Shown piece after piece: positions 20,926 through 29,828 of a stretch of DNA of 64,000 bases. The DNA lies in NCBI RefSeq assembly GCF_002812985.1, contig NZ_PGCP01000012.1, positions 62,001 through 126,000 of the forward strand, in the 5' to 3' direction. Position numbers and translations under genes: made by a program. The notes under the pieces were generated by a model. It saw only the letters and a program-made list of their open reading frames with translations, had not been told where the DNA came from and ran no database searches. Numbering within the stretch: position 1 is the first letter of the stretch; each line of letters starts with the position of its first letter. The stretch comes from Aeromonas lusitana. Its GTDB lineage: Bacteria > Pseudomonadota > Gammaproteobacteria > Enterobacterales > Aeromonadaceae.

Positions 20926-21396
20926 ATGACCCCACCCCGCGAGCTGACCCTGCAGTTTCTGGCCGAGCCCGCCGACGTGAACTTCGGCGGCAAGGTGCAC
21001 GGCGGCATGGTGATGAAGTGGATCGATCAGGCGGGCTACGCCTGCGCCGCCGGCTGGTGTGGCGGCTACGCCGTCACCGTCTACGTGGGGGGCATCCGCT
21101 TCCTGCGCCCCATCCAGATAGGACAGCTGGTGGAGGTGCACGCCCAGGTGATCCACACCGGCACCACCAGCATGCACCTGGCGGTGGATGTCTACAGCCG
21201 CCACCCCGCCAGCCGGGAGCGTCACAAGACCACCCACTGCATCATCATCTTCGTCGCCATGGACGAGCACGGCAAACCGAGCAAGGTGCCCCAGTGGCAG
21301 CCGGTCTCGGCCGCCGATAAACAGCTGCAACAATACGCCCAGAAGTTGATGGCCCTGCGCGAGGAGATAGACAAGGAGATGCGCCAGCACCTGTGA
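20926..21396 (+). CDS. Acyl-CoA thioesterase (hotdog fold, YciA-like)
   Basis: A 156-residue single hotdog-domain thioesterase. NFGGKVHGGMVMKWIDQAGY (residues 18-37) is the conserved hotdog helix region of acyl-CoA hydrolases, followed by VHAQVIHTGTTSMHLAVDVY. Members hydrolyse medium- to long-chain acyl-CoA. The start at 20926 follows AAGGAGAGAGC; an ATG at 20902 overlaps the previous stop but lacks as good a site. Last gene of the EamA run. Confidence 0.88.
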   Translation: MTPPRELTLQFLAEPADVNFGGKVHGGMVMKWIDQAGYACAAGWCGGYAVTVYVGGIRFLRPIQIGQLVEVHAQVIHTGTTSMHLAVDVYSRHPASRERHKTTHCIIIFVAMDEHGKPSKVPQWQPVSAADKQLQQYAQKLMALREEIDKEMRQHL

Positions 21397-21489
21397 GCGC
21401 GGACCCAGCGCGGGAAGCGCCCGCCCTGCCACTATCCGGGGGCGCCCTGTATACTGGCCGCCAGGATCAGACGAGATGTGGAGAAGATA

Positions 21490-21669
21490 ATGTCACTGGA
21501 AAATGCCCCCCCGGAGATCAAGCTCGCGGTGGATCTGATAGAGCTGCTGGAAACCAACGAGATAGACCCGGCCCTGGCCCTGGCGGCGCTGGCCATAGTG
21601 CAAAGAGACTATGAGCGAAAGATCCAGCAGGCGGCGCACACCCAAACAGACGGCGCTGACCCCGACTAA
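21490..21669 (+). CDS. ybaM: YbaM-family small protein (DUF2496)
   Basis: A 59-residue protein beginning [20 protein letters not shown] and containing [12 protein letters not shown], close to E. coli YbaM (MSLENAPDDVKLAVDLI). Function unknown. ATG at 21490 follows GGAGAAG. In enterobacteria the gene neighbours priC and apt; neither is present here, so the context is different. Confidence 0.85.
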   Translation: MSLENAPPEIKLAVDLIELLETNEIDPALALAALAIVQRDYERKIQQAAHTQTDGADPD

Positions 21670-21752
21670 GGGGGACACGCCCGGCAAGGCAGGTCAGGCT
21701 GGCAGCCGAATAGAGGCAACCTCATTTATCCAACCGGCAGAGAGGAGATGTC

Positions 21753-22220
21753 ATGACAGCACCCATTCGATTCGAGCAAGGTCGGCCCATGTTGCTGGGG
21801 GGCCTGCGCCGTCACCACCTGTTCTCGCAGGGGGATTTCGGCGGCCAGTGGCGGGACTTCGGCGTGCTAGTGCCCCTGCCTGGCCAACTTGGTGAACACG
21901 CCTACGGCGTCATCTGCGGCGCCGACGAAGCTGGCTGCGAATATATGTGCGCGGTGGAGGTCACGGCCCTGGAAGTCTTGCCTCCCACTCTGGGCCGGAT
22001 GCGCATCACTCCCCAGACCTATGCGGTCTTCCTGCATAAGGGGCACGTCTCCACCCTGCCCCAGACCTGGCAGGGGGCGCTGGCGTGGCTCGCGCACTCC
22101 GATTACGACTCAGCCCACAAGCCGGATTTCGAGCGCTACGGCCCCGAATTTGACGCCCAAACCGGCAGCGGCGAGGTGGAAGTCTGGCTCGCCGTGCTGC
22201 CAAAACAGGCCATCGCCTGA
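21753..22220 (+). CDS. GyrI-like effector-binding-domain protein
   Basis: A 155-residue protein with a single GyrI-like (SOUL/AraC effector-binding) fold: paired beta-hairpin units with YGVICGADEAGCEYMCAVEV in the first half and QTYAVFLHKGHVSTLPQTWQ in the second, ending GEVEVWLAVLPKQ. Such domains bind small hydrophobic or cationic molecules, and some are hydrolases. No DNA-binding part is attached. AGAGGAGA precedes the ATG. It is convergent with a LysR gene 12 bases away. Confidence 0.78.
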   Translation: MTAPIRFEQGRPMLLGGLRRHHLFSQGDFGGQWRDFGVLVPLPGQLGEHAYGVICGADEAGCEYMCAVEVTALEVLPPTLGRMRITPQTYAVFLHKGHVSTLPQTWQGALAWLAHSDYDSAHKPDFERYGPEFDAQTGSGEVEVWLAVLPKQAIA

Positions 22221-22232
22221 TCCAGCTCGGGA

Positions 22233-23087
22233 TCAGCGAGGCCCCATTACCTCATCACACAGGGCAATCAGGGCATCGCTCAGGCGGCGCAGTGCCTCCC
22301 CGCCTCCGCTCCCCAGGTGCAGCGCCAGCTCCACCGAGCGCACCTGGGGCCAGTCTGCCAGCGCCACCTGATCCGGCAACAGCAGGCGACTCGGCAGCAG
22401 GCTCACCCCTATGCCGGCGCTCACTGCCCCCTGCAAACTGGCGAGGCTGGCGCTGACGTAGGCGATGCGCCAGCGCAGCCCCCTGTCGTCCAGCGCGTCG
22501 GTCAACTGGCGTCGATAAAGCCCTTCGCTCGGGAACACCACCAGGGGCACGGGATCCCGCTCACAGGCGGGCCAGTCGCGACTGTCGACCCAGGCCAGCG
22601 GCTCGCGCCAACGGGCGACGGGATCTCCCTGTCCCCGCGCCTGCTTGATCAGCGCCAGATCCAGTTCTCCCCCTTCGAAGCCCTGCCAGATCTCGTGGCT
22701 CAGCCCGCTTTGCACCTCCAGCCGCACCTGGGGATAGTCGCGGGCAAAGGCCGCCAGCACGGGAGCCATGGCGCCGGCGGCGAAATCCTCCGGCACCCCG
22801 AGGCGCAGGGGCAGGCTCGCCTCGCTCACCCGCTCACGGGCCTCGTCCAGCAGAGTCAGGATGCGCCGCGCCAGCCCGAGCAGCTTCTCCCCGGCCACCG
22901 TGGCCACGACTGTGCGGCCACTCCTGTCCAGCAGGGGGCAGCCGAGCTGCTCCTCGAGGCGGCGCATCTGCTGGCTGATGGTGGACTGGGTCAGGTGCAC
23001 CCGCTCACCGGCCCGGGTAAAACTGCCGGTCTCAAGGATGGCGACAAAGCTGCGCAGCAGCTGGGGATCCAGTATGGGTCTCTCCAT
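22233..23087 (-). CDS. LysR-family regulator, divergent from a deaminase-MFS pair
   Basis: A 284-residue LysR regulator: helix-turn-helix at residues 8-65 (ETGSFTRAGERVHLTQSTIS, then QQMRRLEEQLGCPLL) and an effector domain at residues 90-280. It is divergent from the nucleoside-deaminase/MFS operon with a 115-bp gap containing TAGTCATTCTATCATTTAA, an AT-rich promoter-like area. By the usual LysR layout it probably regulates that pair. Confidence 0.85.
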   Translation of the reverse strand: MERPILDPQLLRSFVAILETGSFTRAGERVHLTQSTISQQMRRLEEQLGCPLLDRSGRTVVATVAGEKLLGLARRILTLLDEARERVSEASLPLRLGVPEDFAAGAMAPVLAAFARDYPQVRLEVQSGLSHEIWQGFEGGELDLALIKQARGQGDPVARWREPLAWVDSRDWPACERDPVPLVVFPSEGLYRRQLTDALDDRGLRWRIAYVSASLASLQGAVSAGIGVSLLPSRLLLPDQVALADWPQVRSVELALHLGSGGGEALRRLSDALIALCDEVMGPR

Positions 23088-23202
23088 TTAGCCTCTATAT
23101 CCATTTATAAAGTCACTGATAGTCATTCTATCATTTAATTTCCAAATGACTTGGCGGCCCGCTAGGCTCCCTCCACCCCCCTTTTTCTCCCAGGATGGCC
23201 TT

Positions 23203-23703
23203 ATGTCGCCCCTTCCCCAGTCCGGTGCTCACCTCGTCAACTCGCTAACCGCCCTCACCAGCCCCAGTCACCAGGAGTGGCTGGAGCAGACCCTGCACCT
23301 GGCCCTGACCCACCGCCAGCAAGGGGGGCGCCCCTTCGCCGCCCTGCTGGTGAAGGAGGGCAAGCTGGTGGCGAGCGCGGTGAACCGCATGTTGGAGGCG
23401 GGGGATCCCACCCGTCACGCCGAGATGGAGGCGCTGCGCGATGCCAGCCAGCAGGGGCCCCTCAAGGGCGCCGTGGTTTACGCCAGCGGCCACCCCTGCC
23501 CCATGTGCCTGTGCGCCCTGGTGATGAACGGCATCAGCGCCGTCTACTACGCCTTTGACAATGCCGACGCGGCCCCCTTCGGTTTTGACAGCAGCGCCAG
23601 CTACGACAGGCTGCGACTGCCGCTATCCCCGCCGCCCCTGCCCCTCATCAAGCTGCCGAGCCCCATCCCGGCCTCTGCCCTTTACGGCAGCCAGCATGAG
23701 TAA
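23203..23703 (+). CDS. Nucleoside/base deaminase (cytidine-deaminase fold)
   Basis: A 166-residue zinc deaminase of the TadA/guanine-deaminase type. The catalytic HAE is in DPTRHAEMEALRDAS (near residue 68) and the second zinc motif PCPMC is in SGHPCPMCLCALVMNG (near residue 97). Relatives deaminate guanine, cytosine or tRNA adenosine; the true tRNA enzyme TadA is normally shorter and located elsewhere, so a free base or nucleoside substrate is likelier. AGGA precedes ATG 23203; an upstream in-frame start is possible. The next gene overlaps it by 8 bases. Confidence 0.82.
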   Translation: MSPLPQSGAHLVNSLTALTSPSHQEWLEQTLHLALTHRQQGGRPFAALLVKEGKLVASAVNRMLEAGDPTRHAEMEALRDASQQGPLKGAVVYASGHPCPMCLCALVMNGISAVYYAFDNADAAPFGFDSSASYDRLRLPLSPPPLPLIKLPSPIPASALYGSQHE

Positions 23704-24958
23704 GCCGTCTACTCGGCAAGGAGCCGGCGCCCTGCTGGTGCTGGTGGTGCTGATCGGTATCAACCTGCGCCCCTTTCTCACCGCCATAGGCCCGCTCGCG
23801 GGGCGGATCAATGCCCGCCTCGCCCTTGGCATGGACAGCCTGGCCTGGGTCACCCTGCTGCCCCTGCTGCTCATCGGCGTCGGCGTGCTCTGCACCCCAA
23901 GCCTGCTGCGCCTGGCCAGTGCGCGCCAGCTGCTCGGCGCTGCGCTATTGCTGCTCGCGCTCGGCAGCGCCCTGCGCTTTGACGTGAGCAGCGGCGCCCT
24001 GCTTATCGCCAGCGCCGCCCTCTGCGGCCTGGGCTCGGCCCTGGTGCAGGGAGTGCTGCCCGGCCTTATCAAGAGGGCCTTCGCCCAGCGGGTGCCGCTG
24101 GTGATGGGGATCTTCTCCGCCTGCATGATGGGGGGCGGCGCCCTTGGCGCCATCCTGAGCCCGCGCCTCGCCGCCGTCATCGACTGGTCGCGGGTGCTGG
24201 CGCTCTGGAGCCTGCCTGTGCTGCTGGCCCTGGCTTGGCTCGTCTGGCGGGTGCGGCTGCCGCGCCCGGCGCAAGTAGCGTCTTCACACACGGAGCAGCG
24301 CCTCATCGCCCTGCCCCGCAGCTGGCTGCTGATCGTCTGTTTTGGCATCATCAACAGCGGTTACGGCATCGTCGTGGCCTGGCTGGCCCCCTCGTATATG
24401 GCCCAAGGCTGGAGTGCCCAGGCGGGAGGAGAGCTGGTGGCCTGGTTGGCCCTGGCCCAGACCCTGAGCGGCCTGGGGCTGCCGCTGCTGGCGGCGCGCA
24501 AGGAGGACAGGCGCCCCTGGATGGGGCTCGCCATCGCGCTGCAGGTGCTGGGCTTTGGCGGCCTCTGGCTGGCCCCGCAAGCCGCCCCCATTCTCTGGTG
24601 TCTACTGTGCGGTGCAGGGCTCGGTGGCAGCTTCTCCCTCATCATGGTGATAGCGCTCGATCACCTGCCGGATCCGCGCCGGGCCGGTAGCCTGAGCGCC
24701 CTGATGCAGGGGTTTGGCTTCATGCTGGCGGCCACCGGCCCCTGGGTGGCGGCGCGCCTGCATCATATAAGCGGCGACTTTGCCAGCGCCTGGCAGTGGC
24801 AACTCGGCGGCTTGGCGTTGATGAGTCTGCTGGTGCTGCGCCTCAATCCCTTGCACTACCCGAGCGCCATGCGCCTGTCCGTGGCTGGCGAGACGGCTGC
24901 CCCCTTGGCTGACAAGACGGTCACTCCGCTGAGCGCCCAAAGCAATACACCGGCCTAG
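23696..24958 (+). CDS. MFS transporter, CynX/NimT-like
   Basis: A 420-residue 12-helix major facilitator protein. LIGINLRPFLTAIGPLAGRI at residues 20-40 is the signature of the CynX/NimT (cyanate/nitroimidazole) transporter group. Starting inside the 3' end of the deaminase gene (8-base overlap), it is co-translated with it, which hints at transport of a nitrogenous base or related compound; that is inference. The stop codon TAG lies in the loop of a hairpin. Confidence 0.85.
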   Translation: MSKPSTRQGAGALLVLVVLIGINLRPFLTAIGPLAGRINARLALGMDSLAWVTLLPLLLIGVGVLCTPSLLRLASARQLLGAALLLLALGSALRFDVSSGALLIASAALCGLGSALVQGVLPGLIKRAFAQRVPLVMGIFSACMMGGGALGAILSPRLAAVIDWSRVLALWSLPVLLALAWLVWRVRLPRPAQVASSHTEQRLIALPRSWLLIVCFGIINSGYGIVVAWLAPSYMAQGWSAQAGGELVAWLALAQTLSGLGLPLLAARKEDRRPWMGLAIALQVLGFGGLWLAPQAAPILWCLLCGAGLGGSFSLIMVIALDHLPDPRRAGSLSALMQGFGFMLAATGPWVAARLHHISGDFASAWQWQLGGLALMSLLVLRLNPLHYPSAMRLSVAGETAAPLADKTVTPLSAQSNTPA

Positions 24959-24971
24959 GGCCGGTGTATTG
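24943..24971. terminator. Hairpin spanning the stop codon of the CynX-like gene
   Basis: A perfect 13-bp inverted repeat (CAATACACCGGCC and complement) with the 3-base loop TAG. The loop is the stop codon itself. No long T-run follows on either strand, so it may be a weak terminator or an RNA 3'-end stabiliser. Confidence 0.5.
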
Positions 24972-25001
24972 AGAAGGTTGAAAAGCGAGTGACGGGGCGC
25001 C

Positions 25002-26033
25002 TTAGCGCCCCTTCTTCTGCCGTCCGCCCTGGTTGGTGCGCGGTTTGCCCGCGGCGGCCGGCTTGCCCCCCTTGGCCGGGGCACCCTTGCCAGCGGCGCC
25101 TTTGGCGGTCGCCCCCTTGCCTGCACCACCCTTGCCCGCCGGGCTCTTGTTCTCGAACGCCGCCGGACCCGGCACGTTGGGACGCCCGCCAATCTCGTGA
25201 TCGTCGTCCCGACGGGGCTTCTTGCCCTGTGCCGTCTTGCCACCCGCGCCGCTTGCGGCCTTGGCCGCCGGCTTGTTGGCAGGCGTCGCCCCCTTGGCGG
25301 GTTTCACCTCGGAGGAGGAGTCTTCGATGAGCTTGAACAGCTCGATCAGCTCGTCGTCGGTGAGATCGCGCCACTCCCCTACCGGCAGCCCCTTGAGGCT
25401 GACGTTCATGATGCGGATGCGCTCGAGCTTGGTGACTTCGAAGCCGAAGTGCTCGCACATGCGGCGGATCTGGCGGTTCAGCCCCTGCACCAGGGTAATG
25501 CGAAACACGAAGGGGGCTTCCTTCTTCACCTTGCACTTCTTGGTGACGGCGCCGAGGATCGGCACCCCGGCCCCCATGCCGCGGATGAACTCATCGGTCA
25601 CCGGCTTGTCGACGGTCACCAGGTACTCTTTCTCGTGATCGTTGCCCGCCCGCAGGATCTTGTTCACCAGATCCCCGTGGTTGGTGAGAAAGATGAGCCC
25701 CTGGGAATCCTTGTCGAGCCGGCCTATGGGGAAGATACGGGTGCTGTGGTTGACGAAGTCGACTATGTTGTCCTTCTCCCCCGCCTCAGTGGTGGAGACT
25801 ATGCCCACCGGCTTGTTCAGCACGATGAACACCAGGCTGTCCGCCTCCCGCGCCTCGATCACCTGACCGTTGACCTTGACCAGATCCCCGGCAAACACCT
25901 GATCACCTATGCCGGCACGCTTGCCGTTGATAAAGACGTTGCCCTGCTCGATGAAGCGATCCGCCTCACGGCGCGAGCAGATGCCGCTCTCGCTGATGTA
26001 CTTGTTCAGGCGCATGGATTCATCGGCCAGCAT
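25002..26033 (-). CDS. rluF: 23S rRNA pseudouridine(2604) synthase RluF
   Basis: Pseudouridine synthase of the RsuA/RluB/E/F family, modifying U2604 of 23S rRNA. The N-terminal S4 domain ([20 protein letters not shown]) is followed by the catalytic segment [20 protein letters not shown] (catalytic Asp in GRLDKDS, near residue 107) and the domain-closing [17 protein letters not shown]. It is near-identical to E. coli RluF across residues 1-245. The last 100 residues form a lysine/glycine/alanine-rich tail ([18 protein letters not shown]) far longer than in E. coli (343 against 290), likely an RNA-binding extension. Confidence 0.94.
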   Translation of the reverse strand: MLADESMRLNKYISESGICSRREADRFIEQGNVFINGKRAGIGDQVFAGDLVKVNGQVIEAREADSLVFIVLNKPVGIVSTTEAGEKDNIVDFVNHSTRIFPIGRLDKDSQGLIFLTNHGDLVNKILRAGNDHEKEYLVTVDKPVTDEFIRGMGAGVPILGAVTKKCKVKKEAPFVFRITLVQGLNRQIRRMCEHFGFEVTKLERIRIMNVSLKGLPVGEWRDLTDDELIELFKLIEDSSSEVKPAKGATPANKPAAKAASGAGGKTAQGKKPRRDDDHEIGGRPNVPGPAAFENKSPAGKGGAGKGATAKGAAGKGAPAKGGKPAAAGKPRTNQGGRQKKGR

Positions 26034-26483
26034 GGGTCACCTGCCAGATCATGGGGTTGAGGGAGCTTGTCGGCTGGGTCAGCCAGGTCATCATCGGGTT
26101 AGTCTGCATACCATTCCATCTGCAAAAAGCATCTTCAAAAAGGTCAAAGCCTGCGCAATCATCAAAAAAACGCCGCTACAGTAGCATATTGCCCGCCGCC
26201 GTTCGCCGGATACTTGCATCTGGCTCACGGCGCCGGGAGCCGGGTCTTGGCAGAGCGAGATCGGCCAGCTCAATTCCCACTAGGTTATTCATTCACTTTT
26301 AACGCATTGTTAATCTTTTGTTGTGTCCCATGGCTGCCAAGGGTTTCTTCTCTGCCCCCCCTCCTTTCGCAATGACATCAGCGCGAAAAAGCCGACAGGA
26401 ATCGCTTGCTATTTATTAATCTAAAATGCATAAAAAGATTTTCGTCAGCACGAATTATCTTGCCGAAGCCAAGGGGAGACGTC

Positions 26484-26624
26484 ATGAGCGCTGCCCCATT
26501 CGGCGAGGATCGCAATCCCTGCGATCACCGCTCATTCCCGCCATCGAACGCAGAGTTGACTGCGGGGCATGATCGTCTCTGGCAAGACGCCAATTGCATC
26601 ATTCACGACAGGAGTTATAGATGA
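26484..26624 (+). other. Possible upstream ORF coupled to gdhA
   Basis: A 46-codon frame starts with ATG at 26484 behind AAGGGGAGACGTC and ends in a TGA that overlaps the gdhA ATG by four bases (ATGA). It has no signal peptide and no recognised family. It may be a translated leader. The AT-rich part of the gap (26395-26450) with TTGCTA and CATAAA 17 bases apart could be the promoter. The rest of 26034-26480 shows no gene. Confidence 0.35.
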
Positions 26625-27982
26625 GTCATTCCCTCTCCCAGGCCGACTTTCTGGCCCAGGTGGCCAAGCGCAACCCCCATCAACCCGAGTTCATCCAGGC
26701 GGTGAGCGAGGTGGTCGCCTCCATCTGGCCCTTTATCGAGCGCCATCCCCGCTACCTGCAGCACGGTTTGCTCGAGCGCCTTGTTGAGCCGGAGCGGCTG
26801 GTGCAGTTTCGGGTGAGCTGGGTCGATGATCAGGGCCAGGTGCAGGTGAACCGCGGCTATCGCATCCAGCACAGCTCCGCCATCGGTCCCTTCAAGGGCG
26901 GCATGCGCTTCCACCCCTCGGTGGATCTCTCCGTGCTGAAATTCCTCGCCTTCGAGCAGACCTTCAAGAACGCCCTCACCACCCTGCCCATGGGTGGCGG
27001 CAAGGGTGGCAGCGATTTTGATCCCAAGGGCAAGAGCGAGGGGGAAGTGATGCGCTTCTGCCAGGCGCTGATGCTGGAGCTCTATCGCCACCTGGGGGCC
27101 AACACGGACGTACCGGCCGGTGACATAGGCGTCGGCGGGCGCGAGGTGAGCTACATGGCGGGCATGATGAAGAAGCTCACCAACAGCGCCGAGTGCGTCT
27201 TCACCGGCAAGGGACTCTCCTTTGGCGGCAGCCTCATTCGCCCGGAAGCCACCGGTTACGGCCTGCTCTACTTCGTAGAGGCCATGCTGGCCCACCGCGG
27301 CCAGTCTCTCGCGGGCATGACGGTGTCGGTGTCGGGCTCGGGCAACGTGGCCCAATACGCCATCGAGAAGGCGATGGCACTCGGCGCCAAGGTCGTGACC
27401 GCCTCCGACTCTGGCGGCACCGTCTACGACCCGGACGGCTTCACTCCCGAGAAACTGGCTCGCCTGATGGAGCTCAAGAACGAGCAGCGCAAGCGGGTAG
27501 CGGATTACGCCCACGAGCTTGGGCTCGAGTTCTTCACCGGCCGCACCCCCTGGCACCTGCCGGCCCAGGTCGCCCTGCCCTGTGCCACCCAGAACGAGCT
27601 GGATGAGTCGGACGCCGCCTCTCTGATCGCCAACGGCGTGCAGCTGGTGGCCGAGGGGGCCAACATGCCCTCCAGCGCCGCCGCCATCCAGGCGTTCCAT
27701 CAGGCCCGGGTACTGTTCGCCCCAGGCAAGGCCGCCAACGCTGGTGGGGTCGCCACCTCCGGTCTCGAGATGAGCCAGAACGCCCAGCGCCTCTCCTGGA
27801 CCCGGGAAGAGGTGGACGCTCGCCTCAAGGGGATCATGACCAGCATCCACGGTACCTGCGTGCGCTATGGTCAGGTGGAGCGGGGTCAGGACGGGGATCA
27901 TCACGTGAACTACGAGAGCGGCGCCAACATCGCCGGCTTCGTGAAAGTCGCCGACGCCATGCTGGCGCAAGGGGTCTGCTAA
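26621..27982 (+). CDS. gdhA: NADP-specific glutamate dehydrogenase
   Basis: Reversible reductive amination of 2-oxoglutarate by ammonium and NADPH to glutamate. The 453-residue length is typical of hexameric class I enzymes. The substrate segment GPFKGGMRFHPSVDLSVLKF (near residue 88), the catalytic-lysine segment LPMGGGKGGSDFDPKGKS (near residue 123) and the Rossmann motif SVSGSGNVAQYAIEKA (near residue 240) are all intact. A terminator follows the gene. Its start overlaps a possible leader ORF. Confidence 0.96.
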   Translation: MSHSLSQADFLAQVAKRNPHQPEFIQAVSEVVASIWPFIERHPRYLQHGLLERLVEPERLVQFRVSWVDDQGQVQVNRGYRIQHSSAIGPFKGGMRFHPSVDLSVLKFLAFEQTFKNALTTLPMGGGKGGSDFDPKGKSEGEVMRFCQALMLELYRHLGANTDVPAGDIGVGGREVSYMAGMMKKLTNSAECVFTGKGLSFGGSLIRPEATGYGLLYFVEAMLAHRGQSLAGMTVSVSGSGNVAQYAIEKAMALGAKVVTASDSGGTVYDPDGFTPEKLARLMELKNEQRKRVADYAHELGLEFFTGRTPWHLPAQVALPCATQNELDESDAASLIANGVQLVAEGANMPSSAAAIQAFHQARVLFAPGKAANAGGVATSGLEMSQNAQRLSWTREEVDARLKGIMTSIHGTCVRYGQVERGQDGDHHVNYESGANIAGFVKVADAMLAQGVC

Positions 27983-28028
27983 CTCGCCAGGGTGCGGGGA
28001 CGGGCAATGGCGCGCCCCGTCAGAAAAT

Positions 28029-28054
28029 AAAAGGGCAGCCCAGCTGCCCTTTTT
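28029..28054 (+). terminator. Terminator of gdhA
   Basis: The AAAAGGGCAGC arm pairs with its complement around a 3-base loop, followed by a T-run. Confidence 0.88.
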
Positions 28055-28156
28055 CATCGTGCTTGCCGATGCTTCGCACGACCTTCGCGCCCCACTTCAC
28101 ACTCCCTTCACCCGGTCGTGAAAAGCTGGCCCTCTTTAAAACACAGCGAGATCAAT

Positions 28157-28372
28157 ATGATGGTCAGAACAGGCATGCTCTTGATGGTGATGGGGATCGC
28201 CAGCTTTATGGCATTCAGCCTCATCGGCTCCACCCTGGATGAAGAGGGGTTCTTGCATGAACCCTTCGCCCTGCTCCCCTTGGGCTACCTGTTGCTGCTG
28301 ATGGGGGCCGTACTGGCGCTTGTGGGAGTGATCAGGGCGCGGCGCCGGCAAGCACCATCACAGGCCGACTGA
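28157..28372 (+). CDS. Small two-helix membrane protein (DUF3955-like)
   Basis: A 71-residue protein with two hydrophobic helices (residues 2-25 and 42-62) joined by DEEGFLHEPFALLPLGYL. The LHE.F.L.P.GYL..L.G pattern resembles the DUF3955 family as I recall it; function unknown. Two adjacent ATGs (28157 and 28160) are both possible. Positioned between gdhA and a convergent VOC gene, alone on its strand. Confidence 0.7.
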   Translation: MMVRTGMLLMVMGIASFMAFSLIGSTLDEEGFLHEPFALLPLGYLLLLMGAVLALVGVIRARRRQAPSQAD

Positions 28373-28483
28373 GCCGATTGTCGGCATTCCCCACCCCGGG
28401 GACATGGTAGTCAAAGGCGCTACGAACCATTATTTCATTGGCCTCCTGCACTGCTATTTCACTATAAAACAGTGCATTCATCC

Positions 28484-28852
28484 TTATAGGTAGCGACTTA
28501 TCTCGATAAGGTGCTGATCCGGGTCCAGGAAATAGACGGATTCGATGGGTCCACAGGCACCGCTCTTGGTCACGGGTCCCTCCACTAGCTCGACTCCGTG
28601 GTTTGCGAGCTGATTCATCACCTGCTCCAGACTCCAGTGAGTGATAAGGCAGATATCCCCCGCCCCCACCTGGGCCCGGTTGCGCGGCTCCTGCCCCAGC
28701 AGTTGCAGATTGATCTTCTGGTTACCAAAGCGCAGCGCCCGCCGTCCGGCTCCGAAGGTGACGGCCTCCATCTCCAGTACCGAGCTGTAAAACGCGACCG
28801 AGCGCTCTATGTCGCTCACCGTCAACACCAGATGGTCGATATGGCTGATCAT
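28484..28852 (-). CDS. VOC-family protein (glyoxalase fold)
   Basis: A 122-residue single VOC-fold protein: HIDHLVLTVSDIERSVAFYS at the start and GPIESVYFLDPDQHLIEISRY at the end, with metal-ligand-like His5 or His7 and a C-terminal Glu (IEIS). Related to dioxygenase-like virulence-associated VOC proteins, substrate unknown. ATG at 28852 has GGGAGGAGTC immediately upstream, unlike the ATG four codons earlier. Single gene. Confidence 0.82.
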   Translation of the reverse strand: MISHIDHLVLTVSDIERSVAFYSSVLEMEAVTFGAGRRALRFGNQKINLQLLGQEPRNRAQVGAGDICLITHWSLEQVMNQLANHGVELVEGPVTKSGACGPIESVYFLDPDQHLIEISRYL

Positions 28853-29099
28853 GACTCCTCCCAAACCTTGTGGTCTCGCTTCTATCTTATCCCAGCGAAG
28901 GCGAAGGAACCGTGCGAACGATCAGAGTCTCGAATTTTTATTAAACCCTTTAGAATCTTCATCTTATGAATATTCACCGACTGCATTGTGGCGTCATTTG
29001 AGGTAAGGTCAATGTCCGTATAGATAGGAGTCGACCGCAGACCTCACTGTTCACTGATGAGGGCAATGAGCTATCGGCGCCGCAGCTTGGAGACATGTC

Positions 29100-29780
29100 T
29101 TGGCCTTGGGTGAGAGTTGGACAGAAGCAGAGTTAAGCGCCACTGTGGCCGCTTACATGGAGATGCGCTCAAAGGCGCTAAACGGCACGCACTTCGTTAA
29201 AAAGCACTACTACACAGCGCTCGCCAACCAATTTGGACGCACCGACAAAGCCTTTGAATATCGGATGCAAAATATCTCCTACATCTGCTGCTTGATGGGC
29301 AGAACCTGGGTTCCTGGGTTGAAACCCGCCAAGAATGTCGGTCCTCAGAATGCCCCCATCCTAGAGCGCCTCATCTGCGAGTGGGAGGGGCAGCCTTATA
29401 CGGGCCGCGCCGAGTTTGAGCACAAGGTCATGGCGTATCAGGCAAAACCCGCCGCCCTCCCTGCGGGAACTCAAGAGCCTAAGCTGCGCTATGGCGCTGC
29501 CACCCACTTTGCACGGGATCCTCAGGTCAAGGCCTGGGTGTTGAGGGCTGCCGCGAGTCTATGTGAGTGCTGCGATAAGCCAGCCCCCTTTATCACGGCG
29601 ATGGGTGAGCCCTTTTTGGAAGTCCACCACCTGCGCACCTTGGCAGATGGAGGCTCAGATACCATTAGCAACACGGTGGCACTGTGCCCCAATTGCCACC
29701 GGGCACTGCACTATGGCGCTGATAAGCTCGAGCGGCGAGAAGCCATTTACCACAAGCTGCCCAGGCTGGTACGAGAATAG
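29100..29780 (+). CDS. HNH endonuclease, solitary
   Basis: A 226-residue protein with an HNH nuclease domain at the C-terminus: CECCDKPAPF (zinc/structural Cys pair), FLEVHHLRTLADGGSDTISN with the catalytic HH, and VALCPNCHRALHYG with the second Cys pair and His. The N-terminal 90 residues (WTEAELSATVAAYMEMRSKA onward) form a module frequent in restriction-type HNH proteins (FVKKHYYTAL, EYRMQNISYICCLMG). The start is TTG at 29100 with GGAG upstream; a downstream ATG is possible. No methylase partner is adjacent. It is likely an accessory, laterally acquired gene. Confidence 0.78.
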   Translation: MALGESWTEAELSATVAAYMEMRSKALNGTHFVKKHYYTALANQFGRTDKAFEYRMQNISYICCLMGRTWVPGLKPAKNVGPQNAPILERLICEWEGQPYTGRAEFEHKVMAYQAKPAALPAGTQEPKLRYGAATHFARDPQVKAWVLRAAASLCECCDKPAPFITAMGEPFLEVHHLRTLADGGSDTISNTVALCPNCHRALHYGADKLERREAIYHKLPRLVRE

Positions 29781-29828
29781 ATGTCTCCCGCTGCGGATAG
29801 CTTCTGACGGCGGCTCTTTACCCAAGTC

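Noticed and set aside
21611-21895. 94-codon plus-strand frame overlapping ybaM and the GyrI-like gene
   Set aside because: It overlaps two real genes, is rich in Arg, Ala and Pro, and has no family pattern.
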